Shown here: one piece after another, positions 1 through 8,407 of the stretch | Numbering within the stretch: position 1 is the first letter of the stretch | How the letters are laid out: each line of letters starts with the position of its first letter | Source: Xaviernesmea oryzae | GTDB lineage: Bacteria; Pseudomonadota; Alphaproteobacteria; Rhizobiales; Rhizobiaceae | Assembly: GCF_900177415.1 (NCBI RefSeq) | Contig: NZ_FXAF01000006.1 | Span: 396,001 to 460,000 of the forward strand | Length of the DNA: 64,000 bases | Reading direction: 5' to 3' | The notes under the pieces: generated by a model | Seen by the model: only the letters and a program-made list of their open reading frames with translations | What the model was told of the DNA's origin: nothing | Database searches by the model: none | Position numbers and translations under genes: made by a program

Positions 1-1
1 T

Positions 2-1762
2 CCGCTCGGTCCCTATCCCGACAAGATCAACGAGCGGCTGGTCCATTGGGCCAAAGTTGCGCCGGACCGCACCTGGATGGCGGACCGCGAGGGAACGGGC
101 GAATGGAGCAAGGTGAGCTATGCCGAAGCGCTCGACAAGGTGCGTCGCATCGGTCAGTTCCTGCTCGACCTTAAGCTCTCGGCGGAAAAACCGCTCGTCA
201 TTCTCTCTGAAAACTCGATCGAACACGCGCTGATGACGCTCGGCGCCCAGCACGTCGGTATTCCCTCAGCTGCGATCGCCCCGGCTTATGCGACCATCTC
301 CTCCGATTTTGCCAAGCTGCACGATATCGCCAGGCAGATCACTCCCGGCCTGATCTTCGCCGACGATGCGAGCGCCTTCCGCAAGGCCGTCGATACGGCC
401 TTCGGCGCCGACATTCCTTTTGCTGCCACCCGAAATCTGCCGGAAGACCGGCCGAACACCTATCTCTTCGAGGACATTCTGAAGACCGGGGCGACGGAAG
501 CGGTCGACAAGGCGTTCGATGCGGTCGGGCCGGACACCGTCGCAAAATTCCTCTTCACCTCGGGTACGACAGGTTCGCCCAAGGCTGTCATCCAGACGCA
601 GCGCATGCTCTGCTCCAATCAGGAAATGGTGGCCGACTGCTATTCCTATTTTCGCGACGAGCCGCCGATCCTGGTCGATTGGGCGCCTTGGAACCATACG
701 GCGAGCGGCAACAAATGCTTCAATATCGCGATCTATAACGGCGGCACCTATTATATCGACCGTGGCAAACCGTCCCCGGCGCTAATCGGCCAGACGATCG
801 CCAATCTCAGGGAAATCGCGCCCACCTGGTATTTCAATGTGCCGGCCGGTTTTGAAATGCTCATCCAGGCCATGCGCGACGACGAGGCGCTGCGGAAGAA
901 CTTTTTCAAGGACCTGAAGCTGCTGATGTATGCCGGCGCCGGCATGGCGCAGCATACCTGGGATGCGCTGCTCGAGCTTTCGGAGATGACCATCGGCGAA
1001 CGGGTGCCGCTCGGAACCGGCATCGGCTCCACAGAGACCGCGCCGTTCGCGCTCTTCTGCACCGATCCCCAGGAAAAACCCGGCAATATCGGCGTGCCCG
1101 CCCAGGGCGTCACGATGAAACTGGTCCCGATCGACGAGAAATACGAACTGCGTCTCAAGGGCCCGAACGTCACGCCCGGCTACTGGCGCAACGAGAAGCT
1201 GACCAAGGAGGCCTTCGATGAAGAGGGATTCTACCGGATCGGCGATGCGGTGAAATTCGCGGTGCCGGGCGATCCGCGAAAGGGCTTCTATTTCGATGGC
1301 CGTACGGCGGAGAATTTCAAGCTGCAGACCGGCACCTGGGTGGCGGTGGGCGTGCTGCGCGCTCAGCTCGTCAACCAGTTCGGTGGCCTGATTCGCGATG
1401 CGGTCATCACCGGCGAGAACCGCGCCGAGCTCGGCGCGCTTGCCGTGCCCTTCATGCCGGCGCTGCGGGAGCTGCTTGGCGGCGGCGAAGGCTTTTCGGA
1501 CAAGGACGTAATCGCCCATCCGAAGGTGAAGGCCGCGATTGCGGAGCGGCTGAAGGAGCATCAGAAACAGGCGAGCGGTTCCGCAACCCGCGTCATGCGC
1601 ATGATGCTGATGACGGAACCGCTGCGTTTCGAAAAGGGTGAAGTGACGGACAAGGGCTCGATCAACCAGCGCGCCGTGCTCGCCCAGCGCGGCGATCTGG
1701 TCGAGGCGCTTTATACGGATGCGCCGGGCGTCATCCGCGTAGGCAAGGAGTTGGCGGCATGA
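2..1762 (+). CDS. Feruloyl-CoA synthase-like acyl-CoA ligase (5' end outside window)
   Basis: ATP-dependent CoA ligase of the AMP-forming (ANL) superfamily, closest by reading to the feruloyl/hydroxycinnamoyl-CoA synthase branch. The frame is open to the window edge (it begins P-L-G-P-Y-P-D-K), so the first residues are missing; 586 residues are visible. The P-loop FTSGTTGSPKAV, the adenylate motif GIGSTETAPFAL and the hinge region YRIGDAVKF are all present, and a lysine near the C terminus (TDKGSINQ) fits the catalytic A10 position. It overlaps the next gene by 4 bases (ATGA), so it is the first visible gene of an SDR/acyl-CoA dehydrogenase operon. Activation of an aromatic or phenylpropanoid acid is likely from the family; the actual substrate is not shown. 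No enoyl-CoA hydratase-lyase is in view to complete a ferulate pathway. Confidence 0.85.
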   Translation, partial: PLGPYPDKINERLVHWAKVAPDRTWMADREGTGEWSKVSYAEALDKVRRIGQFLLDLKLSAEKPLVILSENSIEHALMTLGAQHVGIPSAAIAPAYATISSDFAKLHDIARQITPGLIFADDASAFRKAVDTAFGADIPFAATRNLPEDRPNTYLFEDILKTGATEAVDKAFDAVGPDTVAKFLFTSGTTGSPKAVIQTQRMLCSNQEMVADCYSYFRDEPPILVDWAPWNHTASGNKCFNIAIYNGGTYYIDRGKPSPALIGQTIANLREIAPTWYFNVPAGFEMLIQAMRDDEALRKNFFKDLKLLMYAGAGMAQHTWDALLELSEMTIGERVPLGTGIGSTETAPFALFCTDPQEKPGNIGVPAQGVTMKLVPIDEKYELRLKGPNVTPGYWRNEKLTKEAFDEEGFYRIGDAVKFAVPGDPRKGFYFDGRTAENFKLQTGTWVAVGVLRAQLVNQFGGLIRDAVITGENRAELGALAVPFMPALRELLGGGEGFSDKDVIAHPKVKAAIAERLKEHQKQASGSATRVMRMMLMTEPLRFEKGEVTDKGSINQRAVLAQRGDLVEALYTDAPGVIRVGKELAA

Positions 1763-2520
1763 AGATCGCGGGAAGCAGTGCATTTGTCACCGGAGGTGGA
1801 TCGGGGCTCGGCGAGGCGACCGCCCGCCTGCTTGCGAAGCTCGGCGCCGCCGTTCACATCTTCGACCGGAATGGCGAAGCGGCGGAAAAGGTGGCCGCAG
1901 AGATCGGCGGGGTGGCGCTTTCGGGCGACGTGACCAGCGAGGAGGACGCGGCGAAGGCGCTGGATGTCGCGGCAAAGGCCGGCGACGGATTGCGTATCCT
2001 CGTGAATTGCGCCGGCATCGGCACGGCGGGCCGCATTCTGAGCCGCGAAGGCCCCATGCCGCTTTCCGATTTCGAAAAGACCATCCGCATCAACCTGATC
2101 GGCACGTTCAACATGATGCGGCTGGCCGCCGAACGCATGGCTCAGGTCCTCGAGCGGGATGACAAGGCGCGTGGCGTGATCGTCAACACCGCCTCCGTCG
2201 CGGCCTTCGAAGGCCAGATCGGCCAGGCGGCTTATTCCGCCTCCAAGGGGGGCATCGTTTCGCTCGGTCTGCCGGCAGCGCGCGAATTCTCCCGTTTCGG
2301 TATCCGGGTCAACACGATTGCGCCGGGGCTTTTCCTGACGCCGTTGCTCAAGGGCCTGCCGCAGGAGGCGCAGGACAGCCTTGCCGTTGCCATTCCCTAT
2401 CCGGCGCGGCTCGGCGATCCGGCGGAATTCGCCGATGCGGTGCGCTTCCTGATCGAGAACCAGTATGTCAACGGCGAGGTGATCCGGCTCGACGGGGCAC
2501 TGCGCATGCAGCCGCGGTAG
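1759..2520 (+). CDS. SDR family oxidoreductase (3-hydroxyacyl-CoA dehydrogenase type)
   Basis: NAD(P)-dependent short-chain dehydrogenase of 253 residues. The N terminus carries the cofactor motif GGGSGLGEA, then NCAG, and the catalytic Tyr-Lys pair in YSASKGG. The end (NGEVIRLDGALRM) has the usual SDR C-terminal pattern. The overall look, including FEGQIGQAAYSASKGG, resembles the type II 3-hydroxyacyl-CoA dehydrogenase (HSD10-like) group, which would fit beta-oxidation-like side-chain processing with the flanking CoA ligase and acyl-CoA dehydrogenase. The start overlaps the ligase stop (ATGA), and the next gene starts 4 bases after its stop, so translation is probably coupled. Substrate is inferred from context only. 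Confidence 0.88.
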   Translation: MKIAGSSAFVTGGGSGLGEATARLLAKLGAAVHIFDRNGEAAEKVAAEIGGVALSGDVTSEEDAAKALDVAAKAGDGLRILVNCAGIGTAGRILSREGPMPLSDFEKTIRINLIGTFNMMRLAAERMAQVLERDDKARGVIVNTASVAAFEGQIGQAAYSASKGGIVSLGLPAAREFSRFGIRVNTIAPGLFLTPLLKGLPQEAQDSLAVAIPYPARLGDPAEFADAVRFLIENQYVNGEVIRLDGALRMQPR

Positions 2521-2524
2521 GCCC

Positions 2525-4132
2525 ATGTCTTTTGCGGATCAGGCGAACCGGACATTGGAAATCCTGGCTCTGACGCCGGGCTGGCATCGGCTGCGCGATC
2601 TGCGGCAGGATTGCGACGACGAGACGGTTGCCGCGATCGTCGAGGAGGCCGCGAACTTTGCCGAGGGCGTGCTGGCGCCGCTGAATGCTGCCGGCGATCG
2701 AATTGGCGCACAGGTCGTAAACGGGCGTGTGAAGACGCCGGACGGTTTCGCGGATGCTTTCCGTCAATATGCCCAGGCCGGCTGGCTCGGCATGGACGTA
2801 CCGGAGGAATTCGGCGGGCAGGGCGTGCCGCTGACGCTGCATGCGGCCTGTGCGCCGCTGTTCGAGCGCGGCTGCGTGGCGTTGATGATGGCGGCGGGCT
2901 CCACCCGCGCCGCCGCACATCTACTTGCCGAAGCTGCTGACGAGGCGCTCGCTGCCGAATGGGTGCCGAAACTGGCCGCCGGCGAATGGGCGGCAACCAT
3001 CTGCATTTCCGAACCGGAAGCCGGCTCGGATGTCGGACGCCTGCGGACGAAGGCGGAGCAGCGCGACGGCGAATGGTTCGTCACCGGCCAGAAGATATGG
3101 ATTTCCTTCGGCGATCACGACATGGCGGAGCGTATCGGCCATTGCCTGCTCGCCCGCACCGGCGATGAGCCGGGCACGCGCGGCATCAGCCTCTTCCTGG
3201 TGCCGAACCTCATCGAGGGCAGGCCGAACGGCGTTGCGGTCGATCGCATCGAAGAGAAGATGGGCCTGCACGGCTCGCCCACATGTGCCATGCGCTTCGA
3301 GGATGCGAAGGGCGTAATGCTCGGCAAGGAAGGGCGCGGTCTGCCGCAGCTCTTCGCCATGATCGAACTGATGCGCCTGCTGACCGGCTGCCAGGGGCTC
3401 GGCATCGCCTCCGCCGCGGCCGATATCGCCGAGGATTATGCGAAAGAACGCCGCCAGGGCGGAAGGCCGGACCGGCCGCCGGTACCGATCGCGAGCCATC
3501 CGGACGTGCGGCGGCAGCTGCATGAAATCCGCAGCTCCACCGAAATTCTTCGCGCCGCCATCCTGGAGCTCGCGACCGTGATGGACCTCGCCAGGATCGA
3601 GGAAGACGCGGGCCTCGACGATTTCACCGGCTGGATGCTGCCGCTCGTCAAGAACTTCGGCGCCGAGACGGGGTTCGGCGCAGCCAACGCGGCGATCCAG
3701 GTGCTGGGCGGCGTCGGCTATACGAAGGACTGGCCGCTCGAACAGTATCTGCGCGACGCCCGCATCATGACGATCTACGAAGGCACGACGGGCATGCAGG
3801 CTCTCGATTTCCTCACCCGTCGGCTTTGGCGCGACGAGGGCAGGGGACTGGCTGCCTTCCTCGAGAAGGCGCGCGACGAGATCGACGCCTATACGGCCGA
3901 GCATCCTGAAGCATCCGAGGCGGTGCTCGATATTCTCGATGACTTCGAGGCCCTCAGCGAAACAATGACGGCGATGCAGGACGATCCGGATGCCGCGCTT
4001 TACTGCGCCGACGCCTATATGCGCGCCGCCTGGACTGCCGTTTCCGCCTGGATGGCGCTGCGCATCTTGGAGACCAAGGCCGTCGATGAGCTCGCGGCGC
4101 GGTTCGCCTACCATAGTGCGCGCTGCGGCTGA
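2525..4132 (+). CDS. Acyl-CoA dehydrogenase
   Basis: FAD-dependent acyl-CoA dehydrogenase, 535 residues, of the longer bacterial class that has an extra C-terminal part beyond the usual 380-residue core. Visible landmarks are EEFGGQG, the FAD/substrate loop CISEPEAGSDVG, WISFGDHD, and the C-terminal FAD-binding signature QVLGGVGYTKDWPLEQYLRDAR followed by IYEGTTGMQALDFL, where the glutamate is the expected catalytic base in this class. It is the third gene of the CoA-ligase operon. Together the set could activate an acid, oxidise it to the enoyl-CoA and dehydrogenate a 3-hydroxy intermediate; a hydratase and thiolase must be supplied elsewhere. Exact chain or ring substrate is unknown. Confidence 0.88.
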   Translation: MSFADQANRTLEILALTPGWHRLRDLRQDCDDETVAAIVEEAANFAEGVLAPLNAAGDRIGAQVVNGRVKTPDGFADAFRQYAQAGWLGMDVPEEFGGQGVPLTLHAACAPLFERGCVALMMAAGSTRAAAHLLAEAADEALAAEWVPKLAAGEWAATICISEPEAGSDVGRLRTKAEQRDGEWFVTGQKIWISFGDHDMAERIGHCLLARTGDEPGTRGISLFLVPNLIEGRPNGVAVDRIEEKMGLHGSPTCAMRFEDAKGVMLGKEGRGLPQLFAMIELMRLLTGCQGLGIASAAADIAEDYAKERRQGGRPDRPPVPIASHPDVRRQLHEIRSSTEILRAAILELATVMDLARIEEDAGLDDFTGWMLPLVKNFGAETGFGAANAAIQVLGGVGYTKDWPLEQYLRDARIMTIYEGTTGMQALDFLTRRLWRDEGRGLAAFLEKARDEIDAYTAEHPEASEAVLDILDDFEALSETMTAMQDDPDAALYCADAYMRAAWTAVSAWMALRILETKAVDELAARFAYHSARCG

Positions 4133-4236
4133 CCGTTCGCGATTCGAGAAAAGAGAGCGGATCGTTCCGCACGTTCCCGCTCACCTTCGGAATTGGTAAT
4201 TTTTATCGAGAAATAGAGGTCGGAGAGGAGGCGGTC
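4133..4236. promoter_or_regulatory. Gap before the dehydratase with two TCGAGAA sites
   Basis: A 104-base non-coding gap. It holds two copies of TCGAGAA (4144-4150 and 4206-4212), the reverse complement of the TTCTCGA half that recurs before the LysR gene and before the FAD/aconitase X operon. This suggests that the same regulator acts here; it is an inference from sequence likeness. A GGAGAGGAGG-type ribosome binding site lies just before the ATG at 4237. Confidence 0.4.
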
Positions 4237-5919
4237 ATGACAAGGAGACAGCTGCGCAGCAATTTCGAACCGGGCACGTCGCGCTGGGCGGTGCGCCGGG
4301 CGCAATGGCGGGCGCTCGGCCTCACCGACGAGGACATGGAAAAGCCCAAGATTGCGATCGTCAACACCTCTTCGGAGCTTTCCATCTGCTTCAGCCATCT
4401 CGACCAGGTCTCCGCCCGCGTCAAGGAGGCGGTGCGCGCGGCGGGCGGCATTCCTTTTGAAATCCGCACCATCGCGCCGAGCGATTTCATCATCAGCGCC
4501 GGTCGGGCCGCCACCTATATCCTGCCGAGCCGGGATCTTATCACCAACGATATCGAGGTGGCGGTCGAAGGCGCGCAGCTCGACGGCATGATCTGTCTTG
4601 CCTCTTGCGACAAGACCACACCCGGCCAGCTGATGGCGGCCGCCCGCATCGACTTACCGACGCTGGTCGTGCTCTGCGGCTACCAGGCGAGCGGCCGATA
4701 CCGCAACCATCACATGGATATCGAGGAAGTCTTCCTGCATGCCGGCCATCATGCCGCCGGCAAGCTCGGCTTCGAAGAGCTGAAGGAGATGAGCGAGAAT
4801 GCCATCAAGAGCCCCGGCGTCTGTTCCGGCATGGGCACGGCCAATTCCATGCATTCGGTCTGCGAGGCGCTCGGCATGGCGCTGCCGGGCGGTGCGCCGG
4901 TGCGCGCCATGAGCGACAAGATGATGGATTATGTCGACCGGGCGGGAAAACGCATCGTCGACATGGTCTGGGAAGACCTCCGTCCACGGCAGATTCTGTC
5001 GCCGGGAGCCTTCCGCAACGCCGCGGCCACAGTGCTTGCCGTCTCCGGATCGATCAATACGATCAAGCATTTGCAGGCGATCGCCGTCGAAGCCGGCCTC
5101 GATGTCGATGTCTACGGGATGTTCGAGGAGCTGAGCGGTGAGGTTCCGATCCTCGCCGCCGTCCGTCCGATCGGAGCGAACTCGATCGAGGAATTCGAGG
5201 ATGCCGGCGGTGCGCGCGGCATCATGAAGCGGCTGGAGCCGATCATCGACTTGTCGGCCTTGACGGTTACGGGACGGACCTGGGGCGAGGAGCTGAAGGA
5301 TGTCGAGATCGCCGATCCGGACGTCATCCGCCCGCTCGACCGGCCGTTTGCGACGAAGCCCGGCATCGTCCTCTTGCGCGGCTCGCTGGCAACGGACGGA
5401 GCCATTGCCAAGGTTGGACTGCGCGGACCTGGCCGGCCGATGAGCTTCGACGGCCCGGCTCGCGTCTTCGACAATTCGCCTTCGGCGGAAGCGGCGCTCA
5501 AGGAAGGCCTGGTGAAGCCCGGCGAGGTGCTGGTGCTGCGCGGCATGGGCGTCAAGGGCGGTCCCGGCATGGGCGGCGCCTCGCGCCTCGTCTTCGCTCT
5601 TGATGGTTCGGGCCTCGGCCCCGACGTTGCGGTGGTGACGGATGGGCAATTGAGCGGTCTCGTCAATGTCGGGCTCGTCATCGGCGAGGTGAAGCCGGAA
5701 GCCTTCACCGGCGGACCACTCGGCCTCGTGAAGGACGGCGACCGCATCACCATCGATATCGACAGCCGCTCGATAGAGCTGCACGTGCCGGAGACGGAGC
5801 TTGCCGAAAGGCGCGAGGCTTTCGTACAGAAGCCGCTCTCGGCCGAGAAGGGCTGGCTCAGTCTCTATGGCAGCACTGTCACGCCGCTGGAGAAGGGAGC
5901 GACGCTGATCGCGAAATAG
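4237..5919 (+). CDS. IlvD/Edd family Fe-S dehydratase (sugar-acid or dihydroxy-acid type)
   Basis: Dehydratase of the IlvD/Edd family, 560 residues, which removes water from a 2,3-dihydroxy acid using an Fe-S cluster and Mg. Three cysteines sit at about C51 (SELSICFSH), C124 (ASCDKTTPG) and C196 (PGVCSGMGTANSM); this three-cysteine spacing resembles the [2Fe-2S] sugar-acid dehydratases such as L-arabonate dehydratase. NTSSEL, LPSRDLI, GQLSG and the C-terminal half of the fold are intact. It stands alone with its own leader and is followed by a LysR gene. A housekeeping dihydroxy-acid dehydratase for branched-chain amino acids would not normally sit in a catabolic cluster, so a role on a hydroxy acid fed to or from the aconitase X operon downstream is more likely. 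The substrate cannot be read from sequence. Confidence 0.85.
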   Translation: MTRRQLRSNFEPGTSRWAVRRAQWRALGLTDEDMEKPKIAIVNTSSELSICFSHLDQVSARVKEAVRAAGGIPFEIRTIAPSDFIISAGRAATYILPSRDLITNDIEVAVEGAQLDGMICLASCDKTTPGQLMAAARIDLPTLVVLCGYQASGRYRNHHMDIEEVFLHAGHHAAGKLGFEELKEMSENAIKSPGVCSGMGTANSMHSVCEALGMALPGGAPVRAMSDKMMDYVDRAGKRIVDMVWEDLRPRQILSPGAFRNAAATVLAVSGSINTIKHLQAIAVEAGLDVDVYGMFEELSGEVPILAAVRPIGANSIEEFEDAGGARGIMKRLEPIIDLSALTVTGRTWGEELKDVEIADPDVIRPLDRPFATKPGIVLLRGSLATDGAIAKVGLRGPGRPMSFDGPARVFDNSPSAEAALKEGLVKPGEVLVLRGMGVKGGPGMGGASRLVFALDGSGLGPDVAVVTDGQLSGLVNVGLVIGEVKPEAFTGGPLGLVKDGDRITIDIDSRSIELHVPETELAERREAFVQKPLSAEKGWLSLYGSTVTPLEKGATLIAK

Positions 5920-5990
5920 GTGTGGGTGACATAACGCTGCGGGAGTTGCAGAAACGCTGAAAATATGCGCCTGATGCCGGGTCCCATTTT

Positions 5991-6005
5991 TTCTCGAAAC
6001 GAGAA
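5991..6005. promoter_or_regulatory. Palindromic LysR-type site overlapping the LysR ribosome binding site
   Basis: TTCTCG-AAA-CGAGAA is a perfect 6-3-6 inverted repeat and contains a T-N11-A core (5992-6004), the classic LysR-family binding pattern. It ends 5 bases before the GTG start of the LysR gene and overlaps its GAGAAAG ribosome binding site, a position suited to autorepression. A related site occurs at 6953-6965 before the next operon. Confidence 0.55.
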
Positions 6006-6010
6006 AGACA

Positions 6011-6919
6011 GTGAACATACTTCTCGACATCGGCGCATTCCTGGCGACGGCCCGCGCCGGCAGTTTTTCCGCCGCCGGCCGTGATTTAGGGGTTGCGACC
6101 TCCGTCATCACCAAGCGCGTTAAGCGGCTGGAAGAACATCTCAACACGCAGCTTTTCGTGCGCACCACGCGGCGGCTGGCGTTGACGGTGGATGGCGAGC
6201 AGCTGCGGCCACGCCTGCAGCTCCTGGTCGGCGAAATCGAGGACACGCTGGCGAGGCCCAGCACCCACGAACTGGGCCTGACGGGTTCGCTGCGCATCAA
6301 GGCGCCCACGACGCTGGCCTCCATGTTCTTCGGGGATGTCTGCGCGGCCTTCCAGGCCGAGAATCCGCGAGTCAAGATCGAGCTCGTGCTGATCGACCGC
6401 TCGGTCAACCCGCTGGAAGAAGGCTTCGACGTGGCTGTGGGTGCGCTGCCGCAATCCTATGCCTACGTGATCGACCATCCGCTTTGTCCCTATCCCCGCC
6501 TGCTTTGCGCGGCGCCGAGCTATCTGGAAAGCCGCAGGCGGCCGAAGACCCCGACCGAACTCGTCGGCCACGAATGCATCACCTTCCACACGGTCGGCAC
6601 CACCTGGACCTTCCAGATGGAGACGAGCGCGCTGAACGTGGAGATCACCTCGAACTTCACGGCCAATGACAGCCGCATTTTGCTCGCGGCCGCGCGGCAG
6701 GGTCTGGGGCTTGCCATCCTGCCGCGCTTCCTGGCGCAGTCGGACCTCGACAGCGGCGCATTGGAGGAGGTGATGCCGGAATTTCCGGTCGAGCCGCTTT
6801 GGGTAAAGGCTTCCGTGCCCCGCATCAAGATGAACAAGAACGTGGTGGCGGAATTCATATCCTACGTGCAGAAGCGCTTTGCCGAAGGCATTCCGGACCA
6901 GGTCATTCCCGCGTTCTGA
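6011..6919 (+). CDS. LysR family transcriptional regulator
   Basis: LysR-type regulator of 302 residues. The N-terminal winged helix-turn-helix covers about residues 5-64 (FLATARAGSFSAAGRDLGVA, then SVITKRVKRLEEHLNTQLFVRTTR split over the recognition helix), followed by a periplasmic-binding-like effector domain (LRIKAPTTLASMFFGDV, VDRS, VAVGALPQS). The start is GTG at 6011, chosen because GAGAAAG lies at the right distance. It lies between the IlvD/Edd dehydratase and the FAD/aconitase X operon in the same direction. T-N11-A sites precede both this gene and the operon, so it probably controls itself and those enzymes. The effector is unknown. Confidence 0.92.
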   Translation: MNILLDIGAFLATARAGSFSAAGRDLGVATSVITKRVKRLEEHLNTQLFVRTTRRLALTVDGEQLRPRLQLLVGEIEDTLARPSTHELGLTGSLRIKAPTTLASMFFGDVCAAFQAENPRVKIELVLIDRSVNPLEEGFDVAVGALPQSYAYVIDHPLCPYPRLLCAAPSYLESRRRPKTPTELVGHECITFHTVGTTWTFQMETSALNVEITSNFTANDSRILLAAARQGLGLAILPRFLAQSDLDSGALEEVMPEFPVEPLWVKASVPRIKMNKNVVAEFISYVQKRFAEGIPDQVIPAF

Positions 6920-6952
6920 GGCGGAAAAGCACCGCGATGCCGCCTCCAGCTT

Positions 6953-6965
6953 TCTCGAAATACGA
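6953..6965. promoter_or_regulatory. Second T-N11-A LysR-type site, before the FAD/aconitase X operon
   Basis: TCTCGAAATACGA matches the left half (TCTCGAAA) of the palindrome before the LysR gene and keeps the T-N11-A spacing. It sits inside a wider imperfect repeat with CTTTC and GAAAG arms (6950-6968), about 95 bases before the start of the FAD oxidoreductase, a normal distance for a LysR activator site. Inference from sequence likeness. Confidence 0.5.
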
Positions 6966-7059
6966 AAGCTGATCGCATCACTCGCCAGGTTTTTGGAGCG
7001 GCCGCTTAGGATACTCTCCCTGGGAGCGCCAATGGCGCGGCATTTCGAGGGAGGAGTTC

Positions 7060-8397
7060 ATGGCGGAAACGCTGAGTAGGGAAACGCGGATCGTGCGGCG
7101 CAAGAAAGATGCGCCGTTCCGAAAGCTGAGAGCGGATATCTGCGTCGTCGGCGCCGGCATTGCGGGCATTTCCGCGGCACTCGAAGCGGCACGCCTCGGC
7201 AAGAAGGTCGTGATCGTCGATGGCCAGGCGGCGCTTGGCGGACAGGCGGTCAACTCGATCATCGCCACCTTCTGCGGCCTGTTTTCCAACGGCACGCACG
7301 GCTATCAGTTCACCTATGGCGTGGCCGACAGGCTGCTCGCCCATCTCGAAGCCCAGGACCAGTCGATCTACTACCGCCACGGGCCGAACACGACGGTCGT
7401 CTATTACGACGAAGTGGTCCTCGGCCGCTGGATGGAGCAAAGCGTGCTGGAGGCCGGCATCGAGGTTGTGCTCGGCGCTCAGATTCTCGACGTGCATGTG
7501 GAGGGCCGGCGCATCGTCCGGACGGATTTCATGACCCGTTACGGGGGCGTATCGATCGAGGCGACCGGCTGGGTCGAGGCGAGCGGTGATGCGGCGCTCG
7601 TCTGGCAGGCCGGGTTCGCCTGCCGCCAGCCGGAAAAGGGCGGCGTCTTCGGCACCCAGATGGTGGTGCTGGAAAACATCGACGAGGCGAAGCAGCCCAC
7701 CCGCTACGAGATTGCCGACCGCATGAAGGAAAAGGCTGCAAGCTATGGTCTGCTGCGCCGCGAGGGTCTCGGCTTCACCATTCCCGGCCGCGGCATCGCG
7801 GCCATGAACATGACCCATGTGGAAACGCCGCTGGATCCGGTCGAGGCCTCGAAGAAGGCGCTGGAGGGCAAGGATCAGGCGGCGCGCGCCGTGCAGTTCC
7901 TGAAGGACGAGTTCCCGGAATGCTTCGGCAATGCCCGCATCCGTTCCTTCGGCTTGCCGGGCATTCGCCAGACCCGCTGGATCGCCGGCAGCCACCACCT
8001 GACGGTCGACGAGATCAGGGCCGGCACCAGGTTCGACGACGCGGTCGCCCGCACCGCCTGGCCGATCGAGCTGCACGACCATGGCGACGGCCACCACTGG
8101 ATCACCTTCGACGAGGAACATGCCCATTACATCCCGCTCGGCAGCCTGACCCCGGACGAATGCGACAACGTCGCTGCCGCCGGCCGTTGCATCGATGCGG
8201 ATTCGGCTGCCCTTTCCAGCGTCCGCGTCATGGGTCCCTGCATCGCCATGGGCATGGCGGCCGCCAATGCGCTCGATCTTGCCGGCACCGGCAGTGTGCA
8301 CCAGATCGACCTTGCTGCGTTGCGCGAGCGGGTTTCCGACAACGTCGAAAAGAAGCATTATCGATGGACGGATGAAGAGATGCGTGCCGCATCGTGA
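7060..8397 (+). CDS. FAD-dependent oxidoreductase (FAD_oxidored type)
   Basis: Flavoprotein of 445 residues. The N-terminal dinucleotide-binding motif VGAGIAGISAALEAARLG is followed by an acid at the strand end (VVIVD) and a glycine-rich GGQAVNSI; the C-terminal GRCIDADSAALSS and GPCIAMGMAAANAL parts are typical of the FAD-dependent FAD_oxidored family, whose members oxidise or reduce small organic acids and related molecules. A strong GAGGGAGGAG site precedes ATG at 7060. The stop is followed after 10 bases by the aconitase X large subunit, so the three genes form one operon. This partner is not one of the usual proline racemase or pyrroline reductase partners of hydroxyproline-type aconitase X, so the pathway may be different. 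Reaction unknown. Confidence 0.82.
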   Translation: MAETLSRETRIVRRKKDAPFRKLRADICVVGAGIAGISAALEAARLGKKVVIVDGQAALGGQAVNSIIATFCGLFSNGTHGYQFTYGVADRLLAHLEAQDQSIYYRHGPNTTVVYYDEVVLGRWMEQSVLEAGIEVVLGAQILDVHVEGRRIVRTDFMTRYGGVSIEATGWVEASGDAALVWQAGFACRQPEKGGVFGTQMVVLENIDEAKQPTRYEIADRMKEKAASYGLLRREGLGFTIPGRGIAAMNMTHVETPLDPVEASKKALEGKDQAARAVQFLKDEFPECFGNARIRSFGLPGIRQTRWIAGSHHLTVDEIRAGTRFDDAVARTAWPIELHDHGDGHHWITFDEEHAHYIPLGSLTPDECDNVAAAGRCIDADSAALSSVRVMGPCIAMGMAAANALDLAGTGSVHQIDLAALRERVSDNVEKKHYRWTDEEMRAAS

Positions 8398-8407
8398 GGA
8401 GGACGCG

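Noticed and set aside
8195-8407. An N-terminal extension of the aconitase X large subunit
   Set aside because: The extra 71 residues overlap the end of the FAD protein in another frame and have no ribosome binding site; ATG 8408 has GAGGAGG and the family start.
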